Below, piece by piece: positions 44,701 to 52,664 of a stretch of 64,000 nucleotides of DNA. Source of the DNA: Atopobacter sp. AH10 (GTDB lineage Bacteria > Bacillota > Bacilli > Lactobacillales > Aerococcaceae). The notes beneath the pieces were generated by a model that did not search any database, was not told the DNA's origin, and saw only the letters and a program-made list of their open reading frames with translations. Positions within the stretch are counted from its first letter, which is position 1; each line of letters starts with the position of its first letter. The position numbers were made by a program, and so were the translations under genes. Location of the stretch: positions 1 to 64,000 of the forward strand of contig NZ_QXPZ01000023.1 of assembly GCF_003664595.1 (NCBI RefSeq), read 5' to 3'.

Positions 44701-45158
44701 ATCGCTTGCTTAGGATTATCGGATGAAGCCGCAATACCGCCCATCCCTTTAACAAGCTGTTCAGCATTTTTAGTTCCGATTGCAGCCATTTGGGAGTAGG
44801 TCTTAGCCATATCTGAAGCTGAATAGATCGATTGTTGAGCAAATTGTTGTAATGAACCTTTTACTTTGTTAATCTCTCCGCTTGATTTCCCGATCATCCG
44901 CATGTTGCCATCAAATGTTTTCCAAGCAACCGAAGACTCAACTAATTCACCAGTCATTGACCGCACGCCGTTTGAAATCATACCGATCCCTTTCTGAATC
45001 CCTGCCGACAATAAGTTAGCGCCAAGCAGTTTTCCAAAAAGCCCGCCTTTCCCACCGCTATTGCCTAGTTGTTCAAAGGCGCTTTTGATTTTCCCAATCC
45101 CAGACTTAGCTTCGCTTGTGTTCAGCTTCGTTTCAATTGTGACTGTTCCGTCTGCCAT
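41778..45158 (-). CDS. Tape measure protein
   Basis: The 1126 residues include the tape-measure N-terminal domain (MKTLSQQMTQALTKPKMSWQ, MLEQSPAGMAAVAKQMGMS), long helical Ala/Ser/Ile repeats, hydrophobic segments (about 470-500) and a C-terminal ARAMIRSPSRLFANTVG with FIPRGVAMGI. It sets tail length, about 170 nm by the usual 1.5 angstrom per residue rule. Confidence 0.93.
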   Translation of the reverse strand: MADGTVTIETKLNTSEAKSGIGKIKSAFEQLGNSGGKGGLFGKLLGANLLSAGIQKGIGMISNGVRSMTGELVESSVAWKTFDGNMRMIGKSSGEINKVKGSLQQFAQQSIYSASDMAKTYSQMAAIGTKNAEQLVKGMGGIAASSDNPKQAMKTLSQQMTQALTKPKMSWQDFKLMLEQSPAGMAAVAKQMGMSADDLVRKIQDGEIKSKDFAKALAEVGTNEHFSKMATTFKTTGEAMDGLKETLANKLQPAFEQLDSIGIKAISGIADRLEKVDFKPLVKGIDSAAKKIQSFARQASKAFGDFLKGFKASGAFQAFSSSMKSVGEAVKHVLSAFKPANASFRDVGKTVGNVAKSMANAVKGVADFVKGLKPGTIQGVAKAIAGLVIAFKGLKTAMKIKSLFDGFNPVKDGLSKLTGSAKQPQSILINVFKGITDVIKSAGEGLKTAFTGLGQGLSTAFQGLGKGLSTVLQGFGEMTQLINPAGVLALAGAIALVVASLALLATQAEGVKTILTAFGDAIATVVSALGDALSTVITALAEGFTAVSRAIGEAIAMIIPSLEPLMPYIERMVTAFITQLPLIIQAFNNLVSSIGTAMSQIISAIANGVSQIISALVPLVDAIGRNVDQILNAFGRLAGQVAGAISQVVSAVSSGVSQIIDAISRLVTSIAEGASRVIESFGDMALKVGESIEKVNNSIANMIDSVRGVIDEIGDTAKEVAEAFKMIADSCKGLSGANLLGIGAGFASMVVPLGGLALIDTAKIGTGLQQIGNALGSICLVSAIATDFTALKSALTGFPSLDTIASGLTAVGTALGNISGVSAFAMGMEQVKTSLSGLDSALAMSTTAVQSFNTSFTSAMSAISTGASSILSALSTSFTTIMSSIKSVVNSNLNSVKSTFTNSMSSIKQAVSSGFTQILSSARSGMSQFVSSIKSKSGACANAMRSCTNSAANAARGSIGTFRSIGAQIGNGLAQGMYSALGAITAAANAMVAQANRAARARAMIRSPSRLFANTVGKFIPRGVAMGIDKNTKYSNEAMESMISSMSKYKMKAEDLIGGGSNRVKSKFGLINGNRAVLGGSSNNSTYYQNYTLNANSSTSDDFFTPENMKRLIKEFAYYVNLEGGM

Positions 45159-45171
45159 TATTCCTCACCTC

Positions 45172-45762
45172 CTATAATCGATAAATTTCTTGTTGCTTGC
45201 GCATTTGTTTCTTATATTCTGAACTATCGCCCTTGGATGGTTTCCACGCTCTAATCCGCAACACTTCCATGAATTTCGTGTCCGATGGCAAACTTACAAG
45301 TAGCGCATTGAATTTATACCAATGTAGCTTGCCTTGCTCCTCGAACAAATCAATCCCGTACGCTTGCAGAAAGCTAGCGTAGATGTATTCGCCATCTTTC
45401 ATTATGTCGTACAACGGTTGATCATCGTCTTCTTCATCGGATTGAGCCTTACTCTTTTCGATGATCTCTTTAGGTATGATGTTTCCCTTAATATCCCTAA
45501 CAACTTGCTCGTCTTCGTTGTCAAACGCAATAAATTGTTCGAACAAATCCTCACAAACGGCATCCATCTCTTCAATGGACAATGACTTGCTAACGTCATC
45601 TCCAAGCAACAAAAAAAGAGCTGTGCGAAGCTTTGACAAGTCATCTAGATCTTTATCTCTCATTAGTTCCAAGACCTTGAGAACAACGTTATAAGCTAAA
45701 TTTAAGGTATATACTTGATCAACGACTATGTAAGTGTCTGGTAACTTTCGTGAAATATCCAT
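45172..45762 (-). CDS. Phage Gp15-like tail protein (second tail chaperone)
   Basis: The 196 residues match the Gp15 family layout: YTLNLAYNVVLKVLELMRDK at the N-terminus, DDDQPLYDIMKDGEYIYASF in the middle, and GKLHWYKFNALLVSLPSDTK. It is the usual gene between tail assembly chaperone and tape measure. No frameshift signal linking it to the upstream gene is needed since it has its own ATG. Confidence 0.82.
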   Translation of the reverse strand: MDISRKLPDTYIVVDQVYTLNLAYNVVLKVLELMRDKDLDDLSKLRTALFLLLGDDVSKSLSIEEMDAVCEDLFEQFIAFDNEDEQVVRDIKGNIIPKEIIEKSKAQSDEEDDDQPLYDIMKDGEYIYASFLQAYGIDLFEEQGKLHWYKFNALLVSLPSDTKFMEVLRIRAWKPSKGDSSEYKKQMRKQQEIYRL

Positions 45763-45767
45763 GGGCT

Positions 45768-46148
45768 TTAATCTTCAATGTATTTCTTCAACTTATCCGC
45801 ATTGATTTGTTCGTGGTATTCTTCTGAAATTCCCTCGAATGTTTGGACAAAATAATTGATAACCATCGTAACGGATTGACCTGCAAATTGGTAAATCTTA
45901 TCGAATGTGCCTTCCCCAAAGGATTCGTCCCACGCTTTGGTAGCCATGAACTTAAGGGCTTCTAGCGTCTCGCTAACGTTTTCTTCCGTAGTTATGCTTT
46001 CAAGGCGTTTAGATTCTTTGGATAACTCTTTTTGAAGCTTATCCAATCGTGACAAATTATCGTCATTTGCCACGAATTCAAGTTGAAAATCCCCAAAATC
46101 AATCGGGATGACATTGCTTCGCTTCTCAAATTTAATTACTCTTGCCAT
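45768..46148 (-). CDS. Tail assembly chaperone-like protein
   Basis: The 126-residue, mostly helical acidic protein (MARVIKFEKRSNVIPIDFGD, ...SLETLKFMATKAWDESFGEG pattern) lies between tail tube and Gp15-like genes, the position of the first tail chaperone. GGAGG precedes it. Confidence 0.75.
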   Translation of the reverse strand: MARVIKFEKRSNVIPIDFGDFQLEFVANDDNLSRLDKLQKELSKESKRLESITTEENVSETLEALKFMATKAWDESFGEGTFDKIYQFAGQSVTMVINYFVQTFEGISEEYHEQINADKLKKYIED

Positions 46149-46205
46149 TTATTCGGCCTCCTTTTAAATCAATAAAAAAGGGAGGGTTACCCCTCCCGCT
46201 ACATA

Positions 46206-46664
46206 TTAAACGCCAGCAACAACTGCAGACTCTTTCGGTGTTTCAACGTATTTGATCGTGCATCCAAAGCTTTCGTCTTCGGTTGCTTCACCCGATCCGT
46301 CATTGATACTCGAAACGTTGGCACGGCCTACCCATTGCTTCTTACCATTTGAAGATACGACTTTATGCCATACACGGCGCCCTTCGCCTGTTTTAAACTT
46401 CATACCACAAATAAGGTTTTGTGCAGGGTCTTCATGGTCACGATAACCTTCGAAGGTATAACCTGCTGCAAAAGTCTTAACAAATTCTTCAGGCGTTCCA
46501 TCACCATCGTAGAATCCTTCTGATTCAGATTCTTCTTCGTCTTCTGTTTCAACGTTTGAAATGTATTTAGCTAATTCTAGCCATTCTGTTGGTTCTTTCG
46601 TTGGATTTTCTTTGCTGATCTCAGCAATAAAATGCCCACGTAATGCGTTTTTTAGTCTTGCCAT
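46206..46664 (-). CDS. Major tail (tube) protein
   Basis: The 152 residues start MARLKNALRGHFIAEISKEN and contain EEFVKTFAAGYTFEGYRDHE, WHKVVSSNGKKQWVGRANVS and DGSGEATEDESFGCTIKYVE, a tube-protein pattern. It follows the minor capsid/tail terminator genes. A small terminator-like GGGAGGG...CCCTCCC hairpin lies just past its stop at 46180-46199. Confidence 0.82.
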   Translation of the reverse strand: MARLKNALRGHFIAEISKENPTKEPTEWLELAKYISNVETEDEEESESEGFYDGDGTPEEFVKTFAAGYTFEGYRDHEDPAQNLICGMKFKTGEGRRVWHKVVSSNGKKQWVGRANVSSINDGSGEATEDESFGCTIKYVETPKESAVVAGV

Positions 46665-47065
46665 TAACTATTACCTCCAATTTCTAAATGTGCCTCAATT
46701 TGTAATAAATAAACATAAAAACCCTGCTCATCCACTCCTTCAAGAAACGGCTTAGAAAGCGTCATACTCAAGAATTGGTATGACCCGTTACCGCTTGGTA
46801 TATCGAGGTTGAATTGAGACAAGGCTTCGTTAATCATCCACAGAACCCTGTTCCCTTTCTCATTATCTTTCGTCTTAATAGCAAATTGATAAGGTAACCG
46901 CACTTCTTGAGTGCCATCCATGAACGTTTTATCAACTTTCCCGCCAGGTAGAGTAAAGATAACGAGATCTTCATCGTGAGTGAGAAAGTCAATACGTGCT
47001 GTGATTGGTAGCTTAAGATCATTGATAAATCTCAATAACTGAATTTGAAAATCATTTGTCATCAT
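46664..47065 (-). CDS. Minor capsid protein 3-type / tail terminator
   Basis: From ATG 47065, overlapping the previous stop, the product has 133 residues (MTNDFQIQLLRFINDLKLPI). It resembles the phage minor capsid protein 3/tail terminator family (DEDLVIFTLPGGKVDKTFMD, SYQFLSMTLSKPFLEGVDEQ). It closes the head-tail joining block. Confidence 0.75.
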   Translation of the reverse strand: MMTNDFQIQLLRFINDLKLPITARIDFLTHDEDLVIFTLPGGKVDKTFMDGTQEVRLPYQFAIKTKDNEKGNRVLWMINEALSQFNLDIPSGNGSYQFLSMTLSKPFLEGVDEQGFYVYLLQIEAHLEIGGNS

Positions 47066-47421
47066 TGAATCCCCATCGCTTTTATTGCGACTACTCCCCA
47101 TTCTCTAACGGTTCCTTTGGGCACTCTCTTGTCCCATCGTTTTCCCGTTCCAGGTGTGGTGTACTTTCTGAATACTACAATGCCATTCGTTCCGTAGAAG
47201 TGAGCTCGCCCATAAGGCCCTGGATAAATAACTTCCCCAGGCTTTGCATGAGCGCCTGACCTTAGTCTACCGCTTCTCATTGGTACGAATTGTTCCATGT
47301 CCATCATGGCTTGATTGGCCATTGCTAATTCGCCCTTCTTCAAGGACGCTTCACTGAATTTACGATCTAAAACAGAAAAATTAACATTGACATTCACTGA
47401 GAACGTTGCACCGACAGACAT
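47062..47421 (-). CDS. Minor capsid protein 2-type / HK97 gp10-like
   Basis: The 119 residues include MANQAMMDMEQFVPMRSGRL and GAHAKPGEVIYPGPYGRAHF with TPGTGKRWDKRVPKG near the end. This is the gp10-like minor capsid pattern of head-tail joining proteins. It overlaps both neighbours. Confidence 0.8.
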   Translation of the reverse strand: MSVGATFSVNVNVNFSVLDRKFSEASLKKGELAMANQAMMDMEQFVPMRSGRLRSGAHAKPGEVIYPGPYGRAHFYGTNGIVVFRKYTTPGTGKRWDKRVPKGTVREWGVVAIKAMGIQ

Positions 47422-47756
47422 TAAACCACCTCGATTTCATAGCCTATCTGCTTCTTAAACAAGCTGATAGGAATTAAACCGACAACTCGATAGGATCGAT
47501 TCCCATCAGTTAAACGACCGTCGATGTAGCTTTCATCCGGCAACACTGGACAGAACTTTGTGTATACAAAGACAATGCCAGGCTTTCGTTCGATTTCATC
47601 CTTAGCATTCTGTGTGTTATGTTTGAGTGTGGTTGATCGATCGAAGCGAACAGGAGAAAGGCTCAGCTTATCTCCATAAGCTTCCTTCCCCCATTCATCC
47701 CGCCCGATTACTTTTTCGATGGTGACTGAATCAATCAATAAGCGTTTATCGATCAT
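47421..47756 (-). CDS. Minor capsid protein 1-type head-tail joining protein
   Basis: I use ATG 47756 (MIDKRLLIDSVTIEKV), with GGGGTGG ahead; the longer frame lacks a site. The 111-residue product fits the small head closure protein family (VRFDRSTTLKHNTQNAKDEI, VFVYTKFCPVLPDESYIDGR). Confidence 0.78.
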   Translation of the reverse strand: MIDKRLLIDSVTIEKVIGRDEWGKEAYGDKLSLSPVRFDRSTTLKHNTQNAKDEIERKPGIVFVYTKFCPVLPDESYIDGRLTDGNRSYRVVGLIPISLFKKQIGYEIEVV

Positions 47757-48132
47757 AGTCCACCCCGCAATAGCCAAAGCCGACACTATCTAACAACGCT
47801 AGTGCATCCAGGCATAAGCCGAATGATGGCCTACTTGTCGCGCTTTTTTGACCTGCTCCATAAGAAACGGATGTCCGACCAATTGAAATACTAGTTAAAT
47901 TCTGCTTGTCTTCTGCGGTAGTTATACCTGTTTCGCTCATATACGAAATTTGTAATGCCACCGCTTGCTTGACTGCTTTCTTTCTCATTTCATGGTCATC
48001 ATCGAAATCGATAAAGCTATATAAGCTTTTAGTGTATAAATCAATCATGACACTTGCCCGATTGTTTAATTTTTCAAAATCTTCGACTGGTTCAAATCCC
48101 ATTTTGGAATACTCTGCTTCTGTTAAATACAA
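47746..48132 (-). CDS. Head-tail connector (adaptor) protein
   Basis: The 128-residue, largely helical protein starts MYLTEAEYSKMGFEPVEDFE and holds RKKAVKQAVALQISYMSETG and SISIGRTSVSYG. That is the pattern of the connector encoded right after the capsid gene. Confidence 0.8.
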   Translation of the reverse strand: MYLTEAEYSKMGFEPVEDFEKLNNRASVMIDLYTKSLYSFIDFDDDHEMRKKAVKQAVALQISYMSETGITTAEDKQNLTSISIGRTSVSYGAGQKSATSRPSFGLCLDALALLDSVGFGYCGVDYDR

Positions 48133-48202
48133 ACGCTATCCTCTCCCCTCTTGATATACAAAGGCTAGTCACTCACTAGCTGAGAGATAGTGGATCACCG
48201 CC

Positions 48203-48415
48203 TTATTCTTTTGATGTCTCCTTGACTTCTGCTTCGGAACTTTCAGCTTCTTTTGAATCATCCAAGCGTTCTAGAAAGAGTTGCCCATGCAACTCTTTCG
48301 CTTGCTCGTTGATGACATCCGCAACGGATACCTTCATCTCGATTTTTTGATCTGCTTTATAAGTTTTGCCGTTATTTTCAGTGCTAAACGTTGTTAACAC
48401 TTTATACTTCGCCAT
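48203..48415 (-). CDS. Small phage head protein
   Basis: The 70 residues have a short beta-rich start (MAKYKVLTTFSTENNGKTYK) and an acidic tail. It lies between capsid and connector genes, as similar proteins do in related phages. A 70-base gap to the connector holds no gene. Confidence 0.7.
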   Translation of the reverse strand: MAKYKVLTTFSTENNGKTYKADQKIEMKVSVADVINEQAKELHGQLFLERLDDSKEAESSEAEVKETSKE

Positions 48416-48428
48416 TTATATCAGCTCC

Positions 48429-49322
48429 TTATGCACCTGGAACGGTTGGCGTGCCCGTTACCTTGACGATCGCTTTCTTGTTATCCTCTAAGACAAATTG
48501 GCCACCCTTAGCAGCCGCTTGAAGGATCACACCATCGAAATCCACGGCTGGAATTGTTCGTGCGGTACTGATACCAACGAATGGAATAATCAATCCGTTA
48601 GGCATAATTAACGCTTGTGTGTCTTGTGCGAAATATTGAGATGGTACACGTTGTAAAGCGATATCTTTGTAGTAAGCTAAGCCGTTCTTGTCAATGTTGA
48701 CTGAAGACCCTTTACCTTTGCTAACTTGTGCCATATCTACAATAGCGTTATACACGTCAGAACGGACATAAGCCGTTAAAGGTGCGGTCACTTCTAGGTC
48801 AATAAAGTAAGTATTAATCTTGTTGAACAAGGCGTTAATCGCTTTATCAGTCAATTCTGATAAGGTTTCTGAATGCCCTGCAACCTTAGATGCATACGCA
48901 CCGATTCGTTTATTCATTGCCCGTGTTTGTGCTTCAGATTGTAAACGTAAACGGTCTGCGATCGTTGCGTTTAGATCATTATTAACCGTGTAGCGGTCAA
49001 TCCCTTCATTGATTGCCAAAGTGTAATCGTACTCTACATCCGTGTCTTGATAAATGACCTCAGTCATTTGGCCAAAACGTGATGAATTAGACGTTCCAGT
49101 GCCAAATGCAATATTAGCATCTGTTTTGTATTCCCCAACCACTACTGGCGTGTTATTGGTCTTTACACTAAATGCGGTTGCATTGTTTTGCACACCATCT
49201 AAGATTTGGATCGGTGAGATTGCCCCTTGGAATGCATTCGTAGCGGTAAAGACTGTTTGTAGTAGCCCTTTATATTGTTTTTCATAGCGACGTACTGGTA
49301 AGTTATTGTTTTCTCCTGCCAT
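48429..49322 (-). CDS. Major capsid protein
   Basis: The 297-residue product lies directly after the scaffold gene and has the phage coat pattern: TNAFQGAISPIQILDGVQNN, EVIYQDTDVEYDYTLAINEG, RAMNKRIGAYASKVAG and a C-terminal DFDGVILQAAAKGGQFVLED. It builds the head shell. AGGAGG precedes the start. Confidence 0.88.
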   Translation of the reverse strand: MAGENNNLPVRRYEKQYKGLLQTVFTATNAFQGAISPIQILDGVQNNATAFSVKTNNTPVVVGEYKTDANIAFGTGTSNSSRFGQMTEVIYQDTDVEYDYTLAINEGIDRYTVNNDLNATIADRLRLQSEAQTRAMNKRIGAYASKVAGHSETLSELTDKAINALFNKINTYFIDLEVTAPLTAYVRSDVYNAIVDMAQVSKGKGSSVNIDKNGLAYYKDIALQRVPSQYFAQDTQALIMPNGLIIPFVGISTARTIPAVDFDGVILQAAAKGGQFVLEDNKKAIVKVTGTPTVPGA

Positions 49323-49342
49323 TAGATAGGCCTCCTTTAAAT

Positions 49343-49921
49343 TTATTTATACATGTTCATTGCTGCTTCGAAAGGATCTTCCTTACTTTCTCCATTAGCT
49401 GACGGATTACCACCCACAACGATAGACGGCGCCTTGTCATCGGGTTCTTCTTCAGTCTGCTTTTGAAATAGGTAAGGCTTGTTCTCTTTCAACGACTTGA
49501 TCGTGTCATCAAGCTGTGGCTTGCCGTCTTCATCAAATTGAACCTTATCCATATCGATAAGACTAAACAGAATATCACTGTCGACCGTGTCAGTGTCTTT
49601 TAAAGCCAATTGAACCGCAAAGGTTTGCTTATCGGCTAAGCGTTGTGCTTCGTGTTCCTTGTCTTTATCAGCCAACTGAGCTTGTAATTGAGCGATGGTA
49701 TCTTTTGCCTCTTGTGCAGTCGTTTCATTGTTCTTCAGCTCCTCAATGGTTTGATTCACTTCTTGCAACTGATTACGTAGCGAATCATTTTCGGATTTCA
49801 AATCTGATTCGCCTTGCGCTTTAGCACTCCCAATGGCACGACTATAAGCGTCCATGATCTCATCGATCTTAGCGTCTTCAGTGACTCCTGCTTCTTTCAG
49901 CATTGCTCTTGTAACACTCAT
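49343..49921 (-). CDS. Phage scaffold protein (GP20/DUF4355-like)
   Basis: The 192 residues form a long Gln/Glu/Lys coiled coil (about 35-110) with a C-terminal TQSEDPFEAAM-like segment (ESKEDPFEAAMNMYK). It starts MSVTRAMLKEAGVTEDAKID. Scaffolds of this kind shape the procapsid and are lost. It sits right upstream of the capsid gene. Confidence 0.85.
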   Translation of the reverse strand: MSVTRAMLKEAGVTEDAKIDEIMDAYSRAIGSAKAQGESDLKSENDSLRNQLQEVNQTIEELKNNETTAQEAKDTIAQLQAQLADKDKEHEAQRLADKQTFAVQLALKDTDTVDSDILFSLIDMDKVQFDEDGKPQLDDTIKSLKENKPYLFQKQTEEEPDDKAPSIVVGGNPSANGESKEDPFEAAMNMYK

Positions 49922-49934
49922 CTTATCTACTCCT

Positions 49935-50033
49935 TTAACGTCCAGTGGACAATGTAGCAGTTAAAGCTTGCTCAGGCTTTGTTGGTGGGCATTTTAACGA
50001 CTGAACCCAAGTCCGTGAATAGTTTAATGCCAT
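49935..50033 (-). CDS. Doubtful 32-residue frame upstream of scaffold
   Basis: ATG 50033 opens MALNYSRTWVQSLKCPPTKP... to a stop inside the scaffold ribosome-site region. It lacks a ribosome site of its own; the interval of 150 bases has nothing else but the terminator at 50047-50074. Confidence 0.25.
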   Translation of the reverse strand: MALNYSRTWVQSLKCPPTKPEQALTATLSTGR

Positions 50034-50046
50034 ACTCAGGGCAAAA

Positions 50047-50074
50047 TAAAAAGCCGTATCGCTACGACTTAAAA
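50047..50074 (-). terminator. Terminator after the WDGH-domain gene
   Basis: Minus strand AAGTCGTA-GCGA-TACGGCTT followed by TTTATTTT. It lies directly after the stop at 50076 and would cut the late operon unless antiterminated. Confidence 0.75.
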
Positions 50075-50075
50075 A

Positions 50076-50432
50076 CTAACTTAAACTATACAATCTACCG
50101 ATATCACTCGGCTTGTGACCGTCATAAACTGGTGCTTTTTCGATCTCTGGTACCCTAAAATGTAACCAGTATTTCATCTTATAATGATAAGTGTACTGCC
50201 CCTCAGGTGTATTGATACCACAGATAAAACACCCATCGAACATCGTACCATCATGATGTTGCTTAGACTTCCATGATATTTCGGGATAAGCATTTAGAAT
50301 GGTTGAAAATAGCACCATTCTATGAAGATAAAGCTCATCGAAAGTGTGATACCCATCCGATATACCTTTTCTCGAGATGCCTTTATCTCGCATCTCTGCT
50401 AATTCCTTGTTAATTTCTTCCACGGTTCTCAT
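50076..50432 (-). CDS. WDGH-domain phage protein
   Basis: The 118 residues show FDELYLHRMVLFSTILNAYP, WKSKQHHDGTMFDGCFICGI and APVYDGHKPSDIGRLYSL. This HRxxLF...KxHHDGxMFDGxFI pattern is that of the widespread phage WDGH family of unknown function. It is flanked by a terminator and a hairpin (50500-50527), so it may be an independent unit. Confidence 0.8.
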   Translation of the reverse strand: MRTVEEINKELAEMRDKGISRKGISDGYHTFDELYLHRMVLFSTILNAYPEISWKSKQHHDGTMFDGCFICGINTPEGQYTYHYKMKYWLHFRVPEIEKAPVYDGHKPSDIGRLYSLS

Positions 50433-50499
50433 TTTTTAACTCCTAACGACTTAATTACTCTTAACTTACTCTGAACTACTCCGAAATCGTGTGAATTTA

Positions 50500-50527
50500 C
50501 GTGAGAAAATTGCACGATTTGCTCACG
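50500..50527. promoter_or_regulatory. Hairpin or operator upstream of the WDGH gene
   Basis: CGTGAG-A-AAAT-TGCACG-ATTT-G-CTCACG is a near-perfect dyad. It lies in a 110-base gene gap with no T-run after it, so an operator or RNA element is more likely than a terminator. Confidence 0.4.
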
Positions 50528-50544
50528 ATTATTTACAATCCGTT

Positions 50545-50733
50545 TCACTTATAGATTAAATGCGCTACTCCTAAAATAACTAAAACGATAGCCATGAAGG
50601 CTAGCCAAATCCAAACTGGCAATAGCACTAACCACCATGACCAATTAATCACTCCGAACAGCTTGGCTGCAATCAACAATAATGCTAGCCATGACATAAA
50701 GCCCATACCATTGCTATTGTTATTCGATTCCAT
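50545..50733 (-). CDS. Small double-helix phage membrane protein
   Basis: From ATG 50733 (AGGAGGTGATAGG upstream) the product has 62 residues: an Asn-rich start and two hydrophobic segments (LALLLIAAKLFGVI and LLPVWIWLAFMAIVLVILGV) with Trp at the interface. It follows the terminator of the MuF module. Function is unknown. Confidence 0.7.
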   Translation of the reverse strand: MESNNNSNGMGFMSWLALLLIAAKLFGVINWSWWLVLLPVWIWLAFMAIVLVILGVAHLIYK

Positions 50734-50757
50734 CCTATCACCTCCTGAAAAACTGCA

Positions 50758-50793
50758 TAAAAATAGCACCTAACTCGATTGTTAAGTGCTAAT
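50758..50793 (-). terminator. Terminator after the resident MuF module
   Basis: TAGCACTTAAC-AATCGA-GTTAGGTGCTA followed by TTTTTATGCAG. The tail is the same as that of the orphan module at 29356. Confidence 0.8.
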
Positions 50794-51007
50794 CTTCAAA
50801 TTCTACTCGTTCGACATCTTTTTCAAGGACTAAACGTCCGACTGACTCATCGCCGTTTACATCAAGTACAAAACCGTCTCCAATGTCGTTATCTTCAATA
50901 TCATCAAAATCTAAAAACTTTCCCGTTTCTGTAGTTCCATCTTTCATTCTCAGAATAATCTTTTTGCCTAGATATCTTTTAGAATAATAATCATACGCTC
51001 TAACCAT
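50789..51007 (-). CDS. Small acidic protein behind MuF, candidate immunity protein
   Basis: The start ATG 51007 has AAGAGGTG before it and lies 2 bases after the MuF stop. The 72-residue product has a beta-rich core (GKKIILRMKDGTTETGKFLD) and ends DVERVEFED. Its place directly behind MuF and before a terminator matches the known toxin-immunity order. No family is certain. Confidence 0.65.
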   Translation of the reverse strand: MVRAYDYYSKRYLGKKIILRMKDGTTETGKFLDFDDIEDNDIGDGFVLDVNGDESVGRLVLEKDVERVEFED

Positions 51008-51011
51008 TTGT

Positions 51012-52661
51012 TCACCTCTTTTTATTAGGAACTCCATGTAATCCTTGCTTGCCTTGATGGACTTTGATTCTATCGGCTTTTTCAGGTCTTTCATTCGGAA
51101 TTAAAACATCTCCATCGAAATCACCTACATCTATATATTGATAATCATTAAAAATACTTTTCATATTAATCTTATTCAACATATATCTGTGAAGTTCAGT
51201 TTCAGAAACATTCCTAAAATAGCTAGGCGGAGTTTTCCCCTTGTTTAAATCTCTTTCAACACGTTCCTTATAGTCTTCAGTTTCGTAAATATGCTGCATT
51301 TGCTTACTTATCTTCAGCTGTAGCCTCTTGCCTAACTCTTCATTTTCCGCCATGACTTTTCTAATCCGCTTCAAATCGTGGCTTGTTAGATCTCTGTACT
51401 GATCCTTAGAAAGCTTTTGAGTTAATCTCTCGTTAAATTGATTATACTCTTCTTCAATGGCTTTTCCCATACGTTGCTTAACGCCACTATAGCTTTCTTG
51501 ATTCTTATAATAAAGCTCACGCTCTTTCTTACGAATTAGGAAGTCATTCCCCCTCACCAACTTCGTAAGCCCCGACTCTAGAGTCTTGAGCTTGAGCTGT
51601 GACTTTTGAATCTGTTCAGTATCTTTCAACTCTTTAGCCACGGCCAAGCGCTCTTTCTCTTTGCGAATGTTCCGCTCATAGGCACGTTGCACTTGTTGCG
51701 TTCTAGCGTTCTCTTCCGCCTGTTCGGGGGTTAGATTCTTCAGATAATCGGGCAACTCTGGTTTATAATTTGCCCCGACTACAAAAGGTGTCATCATATG
51801 GCCACAATTAATCCCCATACAGCCCCCAGGAGAGCCGTAACCATAATCGTTGAGTGAATAGACCTGTGTGCCATCTTCAGCTCTGAATGCCTCGCCCTTG
51901 GTCACAATTTGGTGTTGCAAAGGCGCACACATCTCACGAGCAGTTGCCTTCATCGAATAATAAAAGGTGTCAATCCCAAGATCTTCCGCAGGTCGTTCTC
52001 GCATCTCACGGTATACACTGTAAGTCGTTGACTTAATAATCGTCCGTGCATAAACATCCGCTTGCCACCTTCTGCCGCCTCTATCTGTAAAGCCATAAAA
52101 GCCACGATCAAACCACTTAAAAATGGTATCATTTAGGGCTTGTTGAGCCGACTTCGTACCAGTGGCCACCTCAGCAACCGTCTGAGTAACAACGTCTTCA
52201 TACATTGCCCTTGTTTCTTTGGGCAGGCTTGTGTTAATCATATTATCAACTTCTCTGAACGTTTGATCCGAATAAGCCTTTAAAGCTCTTTGCACCTCGT
52301 AATGATCCGCCGTAGTACCGCCGCGCTTCAAATCCTCGGCTAACTGGTCATAGGTATTTTGATAGACTTTGAAGCCTTCGTTTTCAATAACGTTTCTTAA
52401 CTCTTTTTCCGCCACTTGGCTATATTTCAAAATCAGCTGAATATTACGCTCATTCAGTAGGTGCATATCATTCAACTTCTCCAACTGCCAAATATAAGGA
52501 TTTCGTACTAAATCAGCGGTGCCACGTCTTGTCAATCTTCGCACCGTTCGCAAGAATAAATCCGTCTGCAATTGATGGTAAATATCAGCGACTTTATCGC
52601 CCGCTAAAAAATACTGTTCTGCATTGTACTCTAATTGATCATGGTCAAGTCTTCGTTTCAT
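51012..52661 (-). CDS. MuF / phage minor capsid protein 2, with long C-terminal extension
   Basis: The 549-residue protein has the minor head protein pattern: LQTDLFLRTVRRLTRRGTAD, ARTIIKSTTYSVYREMRERP, the MuF Cys/His site (TAREMCAPLQHQIVTKGEAF) and GCMGINCGHMMTPFVVGANY. About 200 residues follow: basic coiled coil and a terminal region ending HQGKQGLHGVPNKKR. Such C-terminal parts in MuF proteins are often toxins; here the GKQGLHG end vaguely recalls polymorphic toxin type 50 domains, but I am not sure. It is delivered with the head or sits at the portal. Confidence 0.85.
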   Translation of the reverse strand: MKRRLDHDQLEYNAEQYFLAGDKVADIYHQLQTDLFLRTVRRLTRRGTADLVRNPYIWQLEKLNDMHLLNERNIQLILKYSQVAEKELRNVIENEGFKVYQNTYDQLAEDLKRGGTTADHYEVQRALKAYSDQTFREVDNMINTSLPKETRAMYEDVVTQTVAEVATGTKSAQQALNDTIFKWFDRGFYGFTDRGGRRWQADVYARTIIKSTTYSVYREMRERPAEDLGIDTFYYSMKATAREMCAPLQHQIVTKGEAFRAEDGTQVYSLNDYGYGSPGGCMGINCGHMMTPFVVGANYKPELPDYLKNLTPEQAEENARTQQVQRAYERNIRKEKERLAVAKELKDTEQIQKSQLKLKTLESGLTKLVRGNDFLIRKKERELYYKNQESYSGVKQRMGKAIEEEYNQFNERLTQKLSKDQYRDLTSHDLKRIRKVMAENEELGKRLQLKISKQMQHIYETEDYKERVERDLNKGKTPPSYFRNVSETELHRYMLNKINMKSIFNDYQYIDVGDFDGDVLIPNERPEKADRIKVHQGKQGLHGVPNKKR

Positions 52662-52664
52662 GGC

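Noticed and set aside
42412-44799. Several plus-strand frames opposite the tape measure gene
   Set aside because: They mirror the Ala/Ser-rich coding sequence of the other strand and lack ribosome sites.
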